This document shows, piece by piece, positions 9,547 to 16,744 of a stretch of DNA of 64,000 nucleotides; positions within the stretch are counted from its first letter, which is position 1, and each line of letters starts with the position of its first letter. The DNA is taken from assembly GCF_003725695.1 (NCBI RefSeq), contig NZ_RJSE01000003.1, positions 568,026 to 632,025 on the forward strand. The letters run 5' to 3'. Source of the DNA: Nocardioides marmoriginsengisoli. Its GTDB lineage: Bacteria; Actinomycetota; Actinomycetes; Propionibacteriales; Nocardioidaceae. Under the pieces are notes generated by a model, which was not told the origin of the DNA, searched no databases, and saw only the letters and a program-made list of their open reading frames with translations. Made by a program: the position numbers and the translations under genes.

Positions 9547-10689
9547 ATGCCCCGCATCCTCGGCCTGGCCCTGCTCGCCGCCCTCACGCTGACCGGGTGC
9601 GGCGCGGAGGCGCAACCCGATCCGAACGACCGGGCACCGGGCTGGCAGCGCCTCACCGAGGCTCCGCTCTCGCCGCGCAGCGCGCCGGTCGTCGTCTGGA
9701 CCGGCAGCGAAGTACTGGCGATCGGCGGCGAGGTCGGCGACACCTGCCCCCCGAACGCGGACTGCGCATTCCCCAACGAGTCGGCTGCCGACGGGGCCGC
9801 TCTCGATCCCGACGTCGGCACCTGGCGCCCGATCGCGCCAGCACCGGTCCCGGTGCCCGGCTATTCGCCGTCGGCCGTGGTCGACGGCCACCTGTTCGTC
9901 CGGGTCGGCAGGAAGCTCCTCGATTACGACCTCGACGCCGACCGGTGGCGGGTGCTGACCCGGCCGTCGTCGGACTGGTACGACCTGGAGGCCGACGGCG
10001 ACCGGCTGCTGCTGGTCTCCGGAAGCGACGAGAACGGGGTGCGACCCGACCTCGCCTACGAACCCGTGACCCGGGCGTGGTCGGAGCTGCCCGAGGATCC
10101 GCTCGGGCCGCTGTTCGACCGCGGTCTCCTCGCCACTCCGGCCGGAGTCCTGCTCGTCGGCAAGGAACTGGTCGCCAGCCCCGGCGGGGGCGACCGGCCG
10201 TCGTACGTGCTCGGAGCGCTCCTGGACCGCTCGACCGGGACCTGGTCGACGCTGCCGAGGAGCGACCAGCTCGGCGGAGGATCCTGGGGCGTGATCGGCT
10301 CACGAGTCGTCAACCTCTCGCTGGACAGCTCCAACGGAGGCGGCCCCGGAGCCGGAGACTACGGCCGCCGGATCCCGTTCGGCGGAACCCTGGACCTCGG
10401 GACGAAGACCTGGGGCCGACTCCCGAACCCGCCGAAGTACCTGACCGGCGGCTGGCCGGTCGGCGCGGTCGGGACCGACCGGATCGCGGCCGAGGGCTGG
10501 ATCTACGACGGCACCGCGTCCTGGACCAAGGTTCCGCATCCGCGCGGCGCGGCCGTCCAACCCGGTCCAGCGGTCTGGGCCGGAGATCGGCTGATCGTCA
10601 TCGGCGGCACCCACCAGACCAGCGACAACAAGACGAACCGCGACGGCTCGGTGTGGGCGTGGCGCCCGGAACCCGGGCCGCGACAGTGA
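9547..10689 (+). CDS. Kelch/beta-propeller-like lipoprotein
   Basis: A 380-residue protein with a lipoprotein signal (lipobox LTGC, acylated Cys18), so it should be anchored on the outer face of the membrane. The mature part shows repeated blades with patterns like APVVVWTGSEVLAIGGE, GTWRPIAPAPV and GTWSTLPRSD, typical of Kelch or galactose-oxidase-like propellers. No catalytic residues are evident. Start ATG 9547 places the signal peptide at the N-terminus; the ribosome site is weak. Likely a binding or scaffold protein of unknown ligand. Confidence 0.8.
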   Translation: MPRILGLALLAALTLTGCGAEAQPDPNDRAPGWQRLTEAPLSPRSAPVVVWTGSEVLAIGGEVGDTCPPNADCAFPNESAADGAALDPDVGTWRPIAPAPVPVPGYSPSAVVDGHLFVRVGRKLLDYDLDADRWRVLTRPSSDWYDLEADGDRLLLVSGSDENGVRPDLAYEPVTRAWSELPEDPLGPLFDRGLLATPAGVLLVGKELVASPGGGDRPSYVLGALLDRSTGTWSTLPRSDQLGGGSWGVIGSRVVNLSLDSSNGGGPGAGDYGRRIPFGGTLDLGTKTWGRLPNPPKYLTGGWPVGAVGTDRIAAEGWIYDGTASWTKVPHPRGAAVQPGPAVWAGDRLIVIGGTHQTSDNKTNRDGSVWAWRPEPGPRQ

Positions 10690-10765
10690 CCGCTGCTAAT
10701 CCTCGAGTGCGTAGCGTCGGGAGACGACCCGAGGGCGGCGCGGTACGCCTTCGTCGTCACTCACC

Positions 10766-10771
10766 TAGGAT
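10766..10771 (+). promoter_or_regulatory. -10 hexamer TAGGAT, leaderless promoter
   Basis: TAGGAT ends six bases before ATG 10778, so transcription should begin at the start codon of the acetoacetate decarboxylase-like gene. No Shine-Dalgarno site is present, which agrees. No clear -35 is seen. Confidence 0.5.
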
Positions 10772-10777
10772 GCGCTC

Positions 10778-11398
10778 ATGACCGTCCAGTGGATCTCCTC
10801 CCCCACCTCCGGCGACGTCACCTACCCCGACGCGCCCTGGAACATGACCGGCCAGCTCTGGCTCTCGCTCTTCCGGGTCCGCGAGGGCGACCACCCGGAC
10901 CGGGAGCCGGGGATCTACGGGGTCGCGCTGGTCAAGTACGAGGAGCCGAGCCCGCTGACGTACGGCGAGCTGCTGGTCGCGCGCCCGCTGAACAAGGCCG
11001 TGAACATCACCGACATCTGGGTCGACTCGATCCAGTCGGTGCACGGCGGCCGCGACCTGTGGGCGATCCCGAAGGACCTCTGCGACTTCAGCGTCACCAC
11101 CAGCAGGAAGGGCCTGGTCACCCGGACCCTGTGGACCGCCGAGCTGGACGGCGTCCCGATCGCGACCGCCTCGTTCGCCGACATCTCGAGCTCGGTGCCG
11201 CGACTGCCGTTCAAGGGCAGCACCTGGCAGCAGCGCGCCGACGGCGAGGAGGTCACCGCCGCGCTGGTCGGATCGTCCAAGGCCGCACCGTGCCGGGCGA
11301 GCTGGGACTTCAACCCGGACGGCGCCCTCGGCTGGCTGGCCGGGAAGCGGACGCTCGGGTCGTTCCGGCAGGCGGACTTCCGCATGTCGTTCGGCTGA
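10778..11398 (+). CDS. Acetoacetate decarboxylase-family protein
   Basis: A 206-residue protein of the acetoacetate decarboxylase fold. The segment GGRDLWAIPKDL (Lys99 in the IPK motif) matches the place of the Schiff-base lysine of the family. Classical enzymes have two adjacent lysines; here the second position is Asp100. Many family members with such changes are decarboxylases or cyclases/aldolases on other beta-keto or aromatic substrates, so the reaction is not certain. It stands alone: the lipoprotein gene is upstream with its own context and the tyrosinase-fold gene converges on it with three bases between stops. Confidence 0.8.
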   Translation: MTVQWISSPTSGDVTYPDAPWNMTGQLWLSLFRVREGDHPDREPGIYGVALVKYEEPSPLTYGELLVARPLNKAVNITDIWVDSIQSVHGGRDLWAIPKDLCDFSVTTSRKGLVTRTLWTAELDGVPIATASFADISSSVPRLPFKGSTWQQRADGEEVTAALVGSSKAAPCRASWDFNPDGALGWLAGKRTLGSFRQADFRMSFG

Positions 11399-11401
11399 GC
11401 C

Positions 11402-13207
11402 TCAGCGACGTACCCGCACCTTCCTGGTCGCGGTGTTGTTCGCCGGGATCGGGTCCGCGGTCGTCGGACGGACGACGACCCGGAGCTGCTTCGCGCCGAG
11501 CCCCCTCCTGGGCACCAGCCGGAGCGTGAACGTCTTCCGCTGGCCCGGCTGCAGGCTGGCGGACGGCAGCACCAGGACGTTGCCGGCCCGGGTCCCGCCC
11601 GCTGCCCTGCGGACCCGCCACGCCCGCGGGATCGCCAGCCTGGCGGCCCCGGCCGAGGCCGACGGCCCGCGGTTGACCAGGGTCACCCGGACCCAGATCG
11701 GGTGCCCGCGACGCGCCCGCGCCGGAGCGGCGAGGCCGGCAGCGAGGTCGGCCTGGGCCTTGACCACCAGCACGAAGGCGGCCGGATCGAGGACGCCGGA
11801 GATCCGGGCGGTGATCGTGACCAGGCCGGGTGCGCTCCCGGCGACTACCCGCGGACTGGTCACGGTCCCGTCCTCGTGCGAGCCGCTGGTGAACGTCTTG
11901 GCCCCGCCCTCGAAGGAGGCGCCTGCCGGGGCGGTGAAGGTGACCGGCCGGTCCGAGACGGCGTTGCCGTAGGCGTCCACTACCTTCGCGACCAGCGGTT
12001 GCGGATAGGTAGCGCCCGGGAACGCCTGCTGCAGGCCGCCGGAGACGGGCGTCACCGCCGTGGCCGCGGCGGCCTGCACGGTGATCGGCCACACGTCGGA
12101 CTTGCCCTCGTACGTCGCGGTGACCTGCGCCGGGCCGGCCTTGGTGAAGACGCACGTCGTGCCGACCGGGGTTGCGCAGGTCCCGGCCGAGGCCGGTGCG
12201 ACCGTCAGCGTGGCGTCGGCGCTGACGTCCGCAGCATCACCGTGGTTGTAGGTGGCGGCCACCTGGAAGTGGATCGACTCCCCCGCCGGCGGCGACGTCG
12301 GACCGACGATAGTCACCGAGGTGACGAACGGGTCGTAGGTGTAGCAGAGGCCGCCGATGTCCATCACGTCCGCGACCTCGACGCCGGCGAACCCGGGGAC
12401 CGGGTCGGTCAGCGCCGCGGCGGACCCGCCGGAGTTCGTGCCGTCGTACGCGCCGGCGTGGGTCTTCTGCCACGCGGCCCACAACCGGTCCAGGTTGGCC
12501 GCGATCAACCAGTACAGCGGGTCGTTCGGACCGGTGGCGGTCGCGAGGTCGCCACCGATGCCGGCCCGCACCTGGCCGTACTTCGGCACCAGGAAGGCGC
12601 GCAGTGCGCTGTACGTGCCCGAGGCGGCCAGGCCTGCGGCGAGGTCGGCCGTGGAGGCGAACGGCGTCAGGACGTCGCCGTCGTCCCAGGCCCGGGTCAG
12701 CCCGTGCTCGGTCGGGTAGAACGGGCGCCAATTGGCGAAGGCGCCGTCCTGGACCACCATGTCGTCGAGCGGGTCTCCGTTCCCGCCGAAGCGGTCGGCA
12801 TCCCACACCGACGAGGTCTCGGGTGCCGCGCTGTCGGCGCCGAAGTCCCAGTACGGGAGCACGACGTCCGGATCGATCGCGCGGAGCCGGTCCTCGAAGT
12901 CGCTCAGCTGGGCCCGGATCCACGGCAGCTGGAGCGGGAAGTTGCTGATCGCGGCCGCGTTCGTGGAGGCCGCCGACGCCAGTCCGTCGTAGGTGCTGGG
13001 CTGGCCCGTCTCCCGGGTCTGGAGCTGCTTCACCGCAGCGAAGAACTTGGTCCACTGGGCCGGACTGAGGTCGGCCGCGTTCGGCCGCTGGTGCAGCGTG
13101 CACGGCGGGGTCTGCGCGTCGGCGGCACGCGGTGCGAGCACCGAGAACGCTCCGACCACCAGGGCGAGCACGAGCGGGACGGAGAGCCGGCGGAGGCGCT
13201 GGGACAC
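11402..13207 (-). CDS. Secreted tyrosinase-fold protein lacking copper ligands, with Ig-like C-terminal domains
   Basis: A 601-residue exported protein (signal peptide 1-31). Residues 50-250 align with bacterial tyrosinases through framework motifs: FEDRL near 104, LPYWDF 117-122, GPNDP 226-230 and ANLDRLWAAWQ 237-247. The copper-binding histidines are replaced: LPWHR reads LPWIR (Ile97), HNxxH reads Tyr210..Arg214, HH reads Ile235-Ala236, and the first CuA histidines are Ala/Ser/Asn. It should not bind the dicopper centre. Residues 290-385 hold an Ig-like domain with a likely disulfide (AGTC..TTC), 390-490 an invasin/Big_1-like domain and 500-601 a CARDB/DUF11-like domain. Start GTG 13207 has AGGAG upstream. 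No caddie protein gene is nearby. Probably a binding or adhesive protein. Confidence 0.85.
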   Translation of the reverse strand: MSQRLRRLSVPLVLALVVGAFSVLAPRAADAQTPPCTLHQRPNAADLSPAQWTKFFAAVKQLQTRETGQPSTYDGLASAASTNAAAISNFPLQLPWIRAQLSDFEDRLRAIDPDVVLPYWDFGADSAAPETSSVWDADRFGGNGDPLDDMVVQDGAFANWRPFYPTEHGLTRAWDDGDVLTPFASTADLAAGLAASGTYSALRAFLVPKYGQVRAGIGGDLATATGPNDPLYWLIAANLDRLWAAWQKTHAGAYDGTNSGGSAAALTDPVPGFAGVEVADVMDIGGLCYTYDPFVTSVTIVGPTSPPAGESIHFQVAATYNHGDAADVSADATLTVAPASAGTCATPVGTTCVFTKAGPAQVTATYEGKSDVWPITVQAAAATAVTPVSGGLQQAFPGATYPQPLVAKVVDAYGNAVSDRPVTFTAPAGASFEGGAKTFTSGSHEDGTVTSPRVVAGSAPGLVTITARISGVLDPAAFVLVVKAQADLAAGLAAPARARRGHPIWVRVTLVNRGPSASAGAARLAIPRAWRVRRAAGGTRAGNVLVLPSASLQPGQRKTFTLRLVPRRGLGAKQLRVVVRPTTADPIPANNTATRKVRVRR

Positions 13208-13329
13208 GGGTACTCCTGCGGGGAGGGAGGTCTGAGCACCGTCCGATGCGAGAACGGCTGGGTCCTTTAGTACCCCAGAACCCGGGATCCCGCAGGTCCG
13301 GGCTAGACAGTCACCACGCCCGCCGTGGG

Positions 13330-13569
13330 TCAGACGTCCTCGGCAGGCGCGGCGGACTGCTCCGGCGCCACCCGGCTGTCAGCGCTGGCCCGCTTGCTCG
13401 CCTCGCGGATCTCGAAGAGGTCGGTGGCCAGGCCGCCGACCGTCTTCGCGATGTCCGACACGGCGCCGATCACGATCTGGGTGCCCTGACCGACCGCGTG
13501 CGTGACCGCCTCGACCCCGTCCTGGACGGCATCCTTGCGAATCTCGGACTTGCTGATGTGGTCCTTCAT
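13330..13569 (-). CDS. Small hypothetical protein
   Basis: A 79-residue protein starting MKDHISKSEIRKDAV at ATG 13569, with GGAG ten bases upstream; a longer frame to 13605 has no better start. The middle (VEAVTHAVGQGTQIVIGAVSDIAKTVGGLATDLFEI) is an amphipathic, weakly hydrophobic helix region, and the end is Ala/Ser-rich and acidic. It resembles small stress or membrane-associated proteins of actinobacteria, but I do not recognise the family. It lies between the tyrosinase-fold gene and the desaturase gene, same strand as both, with 49 bases to the desaturase stop. Confidence 0.6.
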   Translation of the reverse strand: MKDHISKSEIRKDAVQDGVEAVTHAVGQGTQIVIGAVSDIAKTVGGLATDLFEIREASKRASADSRVAPEQSAAPAEDV

Positions 13570-13618
13570 GAGGACCAGTCTCCGGGTCGGGGCGGTCCTG
13601 GGCAACGTGAGGCCGATC

Positions 13619-14782
13619 TCAGGCCGCGACGGCGTCGTCGAGGCCGGTCGCGGGCGCCGGGTCGGTCTTCCGCTTCGCGTTCGGGAACGAGAGCCGGACG
13701 ATCTTCTTCGCGACGGTCCACAGCTGGTGGGTCAGGCCACCGGTGTTGTACTCGATGCCGTACTTCTCGCAGAGCGCCCGCACCTCGACCGACAGCTCCG
13801 GGTAGCGCCGGGCCGGGACGTCCGGGAACAGGTGGTGCTCGATCTGGTGGGACAGGTTGCCGGACATGATGTGGAAGAGCTTGCCGCCGGTGATGTTCGC
13901 CGAGCCGAGCAGCTGCCGGTAGTACCAGTGCCCGCGGGACTCGTTCTCGCACTCCTCCTCGGTGAACGTCGCGACGCCGGCCGGGAAGTGACCGCAGAAG
14001 ATGATGTTGAAGGTCCAGACATTGCGGACCAGGTTGGCGACCGCGTTGCCGATCAGGGTGCTCACGAAGAACGGGCCGGTCAGCGCCGGGAACAGCAGGT
14101 AGTCCTTGAAGACCTGCTTGCCCACCTTCTTCACGATCGGCTTGCCGACCTGCTTGGTCTCCTCCCAGGTGCGCTCACCGGACCGGATCCGGTCGACCTC
14201 GAGGTCGTGCAGCGCGACGCCCTCCTCGAAGAAGACCATCAGCAGGAAGGCGTACAGCGGGTTGCCCAGGTAGTAGGGGTTCCACTTCTGGTCCTCATCC
14301 ATCCGCAGAATCCCGTAGCCGATGTCCCGGTCCTTCCCGAGAATGTTCGTGTACGTGTGGTGGATGTAGTTGTGCCCGTACTTCCAGTTCTCCCCGGGCG
14401 CCATCGTGTCCCAGTCGTAGATCCGGGAGTTCAGCTTCGGGTCGCCCATCCAGTCGTACTGGCCGTGCATCACGTTGTGGCCGATCTCCATGTTCTCCAG
14501 GATCTTGGAGACGCTCAACGCCGCGACCGCGAGCGGCCAGGCCGGCGGCAGGTAGAACAGCGCGCGGCCGGCGATCTCGAACTGCTGCTGGCGCTTCACG
14601 ATCATCCGGATGTACGCCGCGTCCTCCTCGCCGAGGTCGGCGATCACCCGCTGGCGCAGCGCGTCCATCTCCGCGCCGAACTCCTCGAGCTGCTCGGCGG
14701 TCAGGTTCGGGTTCTTCGGGTCGCTGGCCCGCACGGTCGAGCGCTTCTTGGCCAGCTTGGTGGGGATGTCGGTGATGGTCAT
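13619..14782 (-). CDS. Membrane fatty acyl desaturase (DesA3 type)
   Basis: A 387-residue di-iron desaturase that puts a cis double bond into fatty acyl-CoA or phospholipid acyl chains. The three histidine boxes are intact: HNVMH (102-106), HNYIHH (137-142) and HQIEHH (312-317). Hydrophobic segments lie near 74-95, 170-190 and 230-265. ATG 14782 has AAGGAGA upstream; a much longer open frame exists on this strand but crosses the reductase gene in another frame. It sits 14 bases behind the ferredoxin reductase gene, its natural electron donor, matching the DesA3/Rv3230c pair of mycobacteria. Confidence 0.93.
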   Translation of the reverse strand: MTITDIPTKLAKKRSTVRASDPKNPNLTAEQLEEFGAEMDALRQRVIADLGEEDAAYIRMIVKRQQQFEIAGRALFYLPPAWPLAVAALSVSKILENMEIGHNVMHGQYDWMGDPKLNSRIYDWDTMAPGENWKYGHNYIHHTYTNILGKDRDIGYGILRMDEDQKWNPYYLGNPLYAFLLMVFFEEGVALHDLEVDRIRSGERTWEETKQVGKPIVKKVGKQVFKDYLLFPALTGPFFVSTLIGNAVANLVRNVWTFNIIFCGHFPAGVATFTEEECENESRGHWYYRQLLGSANITGGKLFHIMSGNLSHQIEHHLFPDVPARRYPELSVEVRALCEKYGIEYNTGGLTHQLWTVAKKIVRLSFPNAKRKTDPAPATGLDDAVAA

Positions 14783-14796
14783 GTCGTCTCTCCTTG

Positions 14797-15963
14797 TCAC
14801 AGGTCCACGGAGCAGTCGCCCACGGGCGCGCTCACGCAGATACGGATCTCTTCGTCGGGCAGCGAGGACTCCTCGCCGGTCAGAACGTTGCGGACGGTGC
14901 CGTCGGTCTTGGTCTTCACGCAGGAGAAGCAGATGCCCATCCGGCACCCGGACTCCGGGTTGAGGCCGAGCGCCTCGGCTTGGTCGAGCAGGGTCGCGCC
15001 GGTGTTCTCGCCGGTGGCCCCGGACCTGGTGAACGAGACCTCGCCGCCGGCGGCGCCGGTCGTGAGGGCCGGCGGCTTGAAGAACTCGACCCGCAGCCGC
15101 GGGTTCGGGCAGTCGGTCGCTCCGCTCCCCTCCGGCGTCGCCACCTCGCCGTACGCCGCCCGGACCAGCTCGATCAACCCGCTCGGACCGCAGGCCCAGG
15201 TGTCGGTGTTCCGGAAGTCGGGCACCAGCCGGCGCAGCTCGAACTCGCTGAAGGTCTGGTCGCCGTAGCGCAGGTGGACATCGATGTTGTTGTCGGCGGC
15301 GGCGATCGCGGCGAGCTCGTCGGCGAAGATCTGGTCCTCGGGGCTGCGGGCGAAGTGCACGAAGGTGACCTTGCGGTTGGTGCGACCGCCGCTGCTGCCC
15401 ATCCGCGGGGCGTCCCGCAGAAGGGTCCGGAGCTGCGCCATGCCTGGGGTGATCCCGGAGCCGCCGGAGATCATCAGGACCGGATCCGGTCCGCCGGTGG
15501 TCGGCGTGAACGGCAGCGTGAAGTCGCCCTCGGCCTGGCTCAGGTGCAGCATCTGGCCGACCTTGGCCTCGTTGACCAGGAACGTGCTCACACTGTGCCC
15601 CCCGCCAGTGCCCTCGTCGTTGGCCCGGATGGTGAGCGTGATCCGCTCGCCGGGCAGCGAGGCCGCCGAGGAGATCGAGAAGCATCGGGTCATCCGGCGG
15701 GCGCTGCCCGGCATCTCCACACCGACCTGGACGTACTGACCGGCGCGGTGTCCGCGCCAGGTGCTGGTCGGCTGCAGCGTGAGAGTGGCGACCGGGGCGG
15801 AGCCGTGGGCGTCCGGGTTCTCCCGGTGGATGTCGACGACGCGGGCTCGAACCTCGATGGCGGCCCACATCGGGTGGAACATCTCCAGGTAGCGGTCCAC
15901 ACCGTGCGGTGAGGTCAACGCGGCGACGGCCCGGGAGCCGAGAACCTTGCTGGTGAGTGTCAT
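14797..15963 (-). CDS. Ferredoxin reductase (FAD/NAD(P)H plus 2Fe-2S), desaturase partner
   Basis: A 388-residue oxidoreductase. It has an FAD-binding barrel (RMTRCFSIS near residue 115), an NAD(P)H domain (ISGGSGITPGMAQL) and a C-terminal plant-type 2Fe-2S ferredoxin with Cys340, Cys345, Cys348 and Cys376. It passes electrons from NAD(P)H to the desaturase encoded next. ATG 15963 is chosen because AGGAGG lies eight bases upstream; the frame extends 11 codons further only into the operator. Transcribed divergently from the TetR gene, with a large palindrome (15976-16001) between the two starts. Ortholog of the Rv3230c type. Confidence 0.93.
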   Translation of the reverse strand: MTLTSKVLGSRAVAALTSPHGVDRYLEMFHPMWAAIEVRARVVDIHRENPDAHGSAPVATLTLQPTSTWRGHRAGQYVQVGVEMPGSARRMTRCFSISSAASLPGERITLTIRANDEGTGGGHSVSTFLVNEAKVGQMLHLSQAEGDFTLPFTPTTGGPDPVLMISGGSGITPGMAQLRTLLRDAPRMGSSGGRTNRKVTFVHFARSPEDQIFADELAAIAAADNNIDVHLRYGDQTFSEFELRRLVPDFRNTDTWACGPSGLIELVRAAYGEVATPEGSGATDCPNPRLRVEFFKPPALTTGAAGGEVSFTRSGATGENTGATLLDQAEALGLNPESGCRMGICFSCVKTKTDGTVRNVLTGEESSLPDEEIRICVSAPVGDCSVDL

Positions 15964-15975
15964 CAAGTGGCCTCC

Positions 15976-16001
15976 TTTCAGTGAACGTGCGTACACTGAA
16001 A
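15976..16001. promoter_or_regulatory. 26-base palindrome, DesT/TetR-type operator between divergent genes
   Basis: TTTCAGTG-N10-CACTGAAA, with 11 of 13 base pairs matching over 26 bases. The inner part AGTGAAC-N4-GTACACT closely resembles the AGTGAAC-N4-GTTGACT operator that I remember for Pseudomonas DesT, a TetR regulator of a desaturase/reductase pair. It contains the hexamer TACACT (15992-15997), six bases before the tetR ATG, so repressor binding would block its own promoter as well as the operon. Confidence 0.75.
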
Positions 16002-16003
16002 CT

Positions 16004-16744
16004 ATGACCGCAGCCGCGACCGAGGGTCAAGCACGGGAGCACGTGACGCCGGACACGGTGCACATCCGTGCACCGAAACTCGTCGGCGACGAGCCCGCTA
16101 CCCTGATCCCCGTGACCGAGACCACCCCTCCGGAGAGTCGCAGCGACAAGAAGGAGCGCACCCGGCGCGCGATCCTGGACGCCGCCCTCACCCTCACCGA
16201 GGACACCGGGCTGGCAGGGCTGTCGCTGCGCCAGGTCGCCAAGGAGGTCGGCATCGTGCCGACCGCGTTCTACCGGCACTTCGACTCGATCGACCAGCTG
16301 GGGCTGGCGCTGGTCGAGGAGTCCTTCGGCGCGTTGCGCGCGATGATCCGGGACACCCGCCAGGGATCGCCCTCGCTGGGGCAGATCGTGGACCGGTCGG
16401 TCGACGTGCTCGCCGAGCACGTCCGTGACCAGCGCGCGCACTTCGGCTTCATCGCGCGCGAGAAGTCCGGCGGTTCAGCGCCGGTCCGGGACGCCGTCCG
16501 CCGCGAGTTCGCCTACTTCGAGCGCGAGCTGGCCACCGACCTGGCCCGGCTCCCGATGGAGCACTGGTCGGCGGATGACCTGCGGATCCTGTCGAACCTG
16601 ATCGTCGGCTCGATGATCGCGACGTCGGAGGAGATCCTGCGGGCGGACCCGCGGGATCTCCCCGACATCAAGCACCGGGCGCGCACCCAGCTGCTGATGG
16701 TGATCGTCGGGGCGCTGAACTGGAAGTCCAGCGCCCCGAGCTGA
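16004..16744 (+). CDS. TetR-family regulator of the desaturase operon (DesT-like)
   Basis: A 246-residue regulator. The helix-turn-helix lies at about residues 46-92 (TRRAILDAALTLTEDTGLAGLSLRQVAKEVGIVPTAFYRHF), followed by a ligand-binding domain with GFIAREKSGG. The first 43 residues are a low-complexity extension; a GTG at 16111 could give a shorter protein. ATG 16004 is preferred because TACACT stands exactly six bases before it, as at many leaderless genes here. It probably senses acyl-CoA and controls the divergent reductase/desaturase operon, by analogy with DesT. Its TGA (16742-16744) directly abuts the stop of the convergent MFS gene. Confidence 0.88.
   Translation: MTAAATEGQAREHVTPDTVHIRAPKLVGDEPATLIPVTETTPPESRSDKKERTRRAILDAALTLTEDTGLAGLSLRQVAKEVGIVPTAFYRHFDSIDQLGLALVEESFGALRAMIRDTRQGSPSLGQIVDRSVDVLAEHVRDQRAHFGFIAREKSGGSAPVRDAVRREFAYFERELATDLARLPMEHWSADDLRILSNLIVGSMIATSEEILRADPRDLPDIKHRARTQLLMVIVGALNWKSSAPS

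Noticed and set aside
15983-16441. Minus-strand frame that would extend the desaturase to about 940 residues
   Set aside because: It crosses the reductase and tetR genes in other frames; ATG 14782 has a ribosome site and the full desaturase family length.
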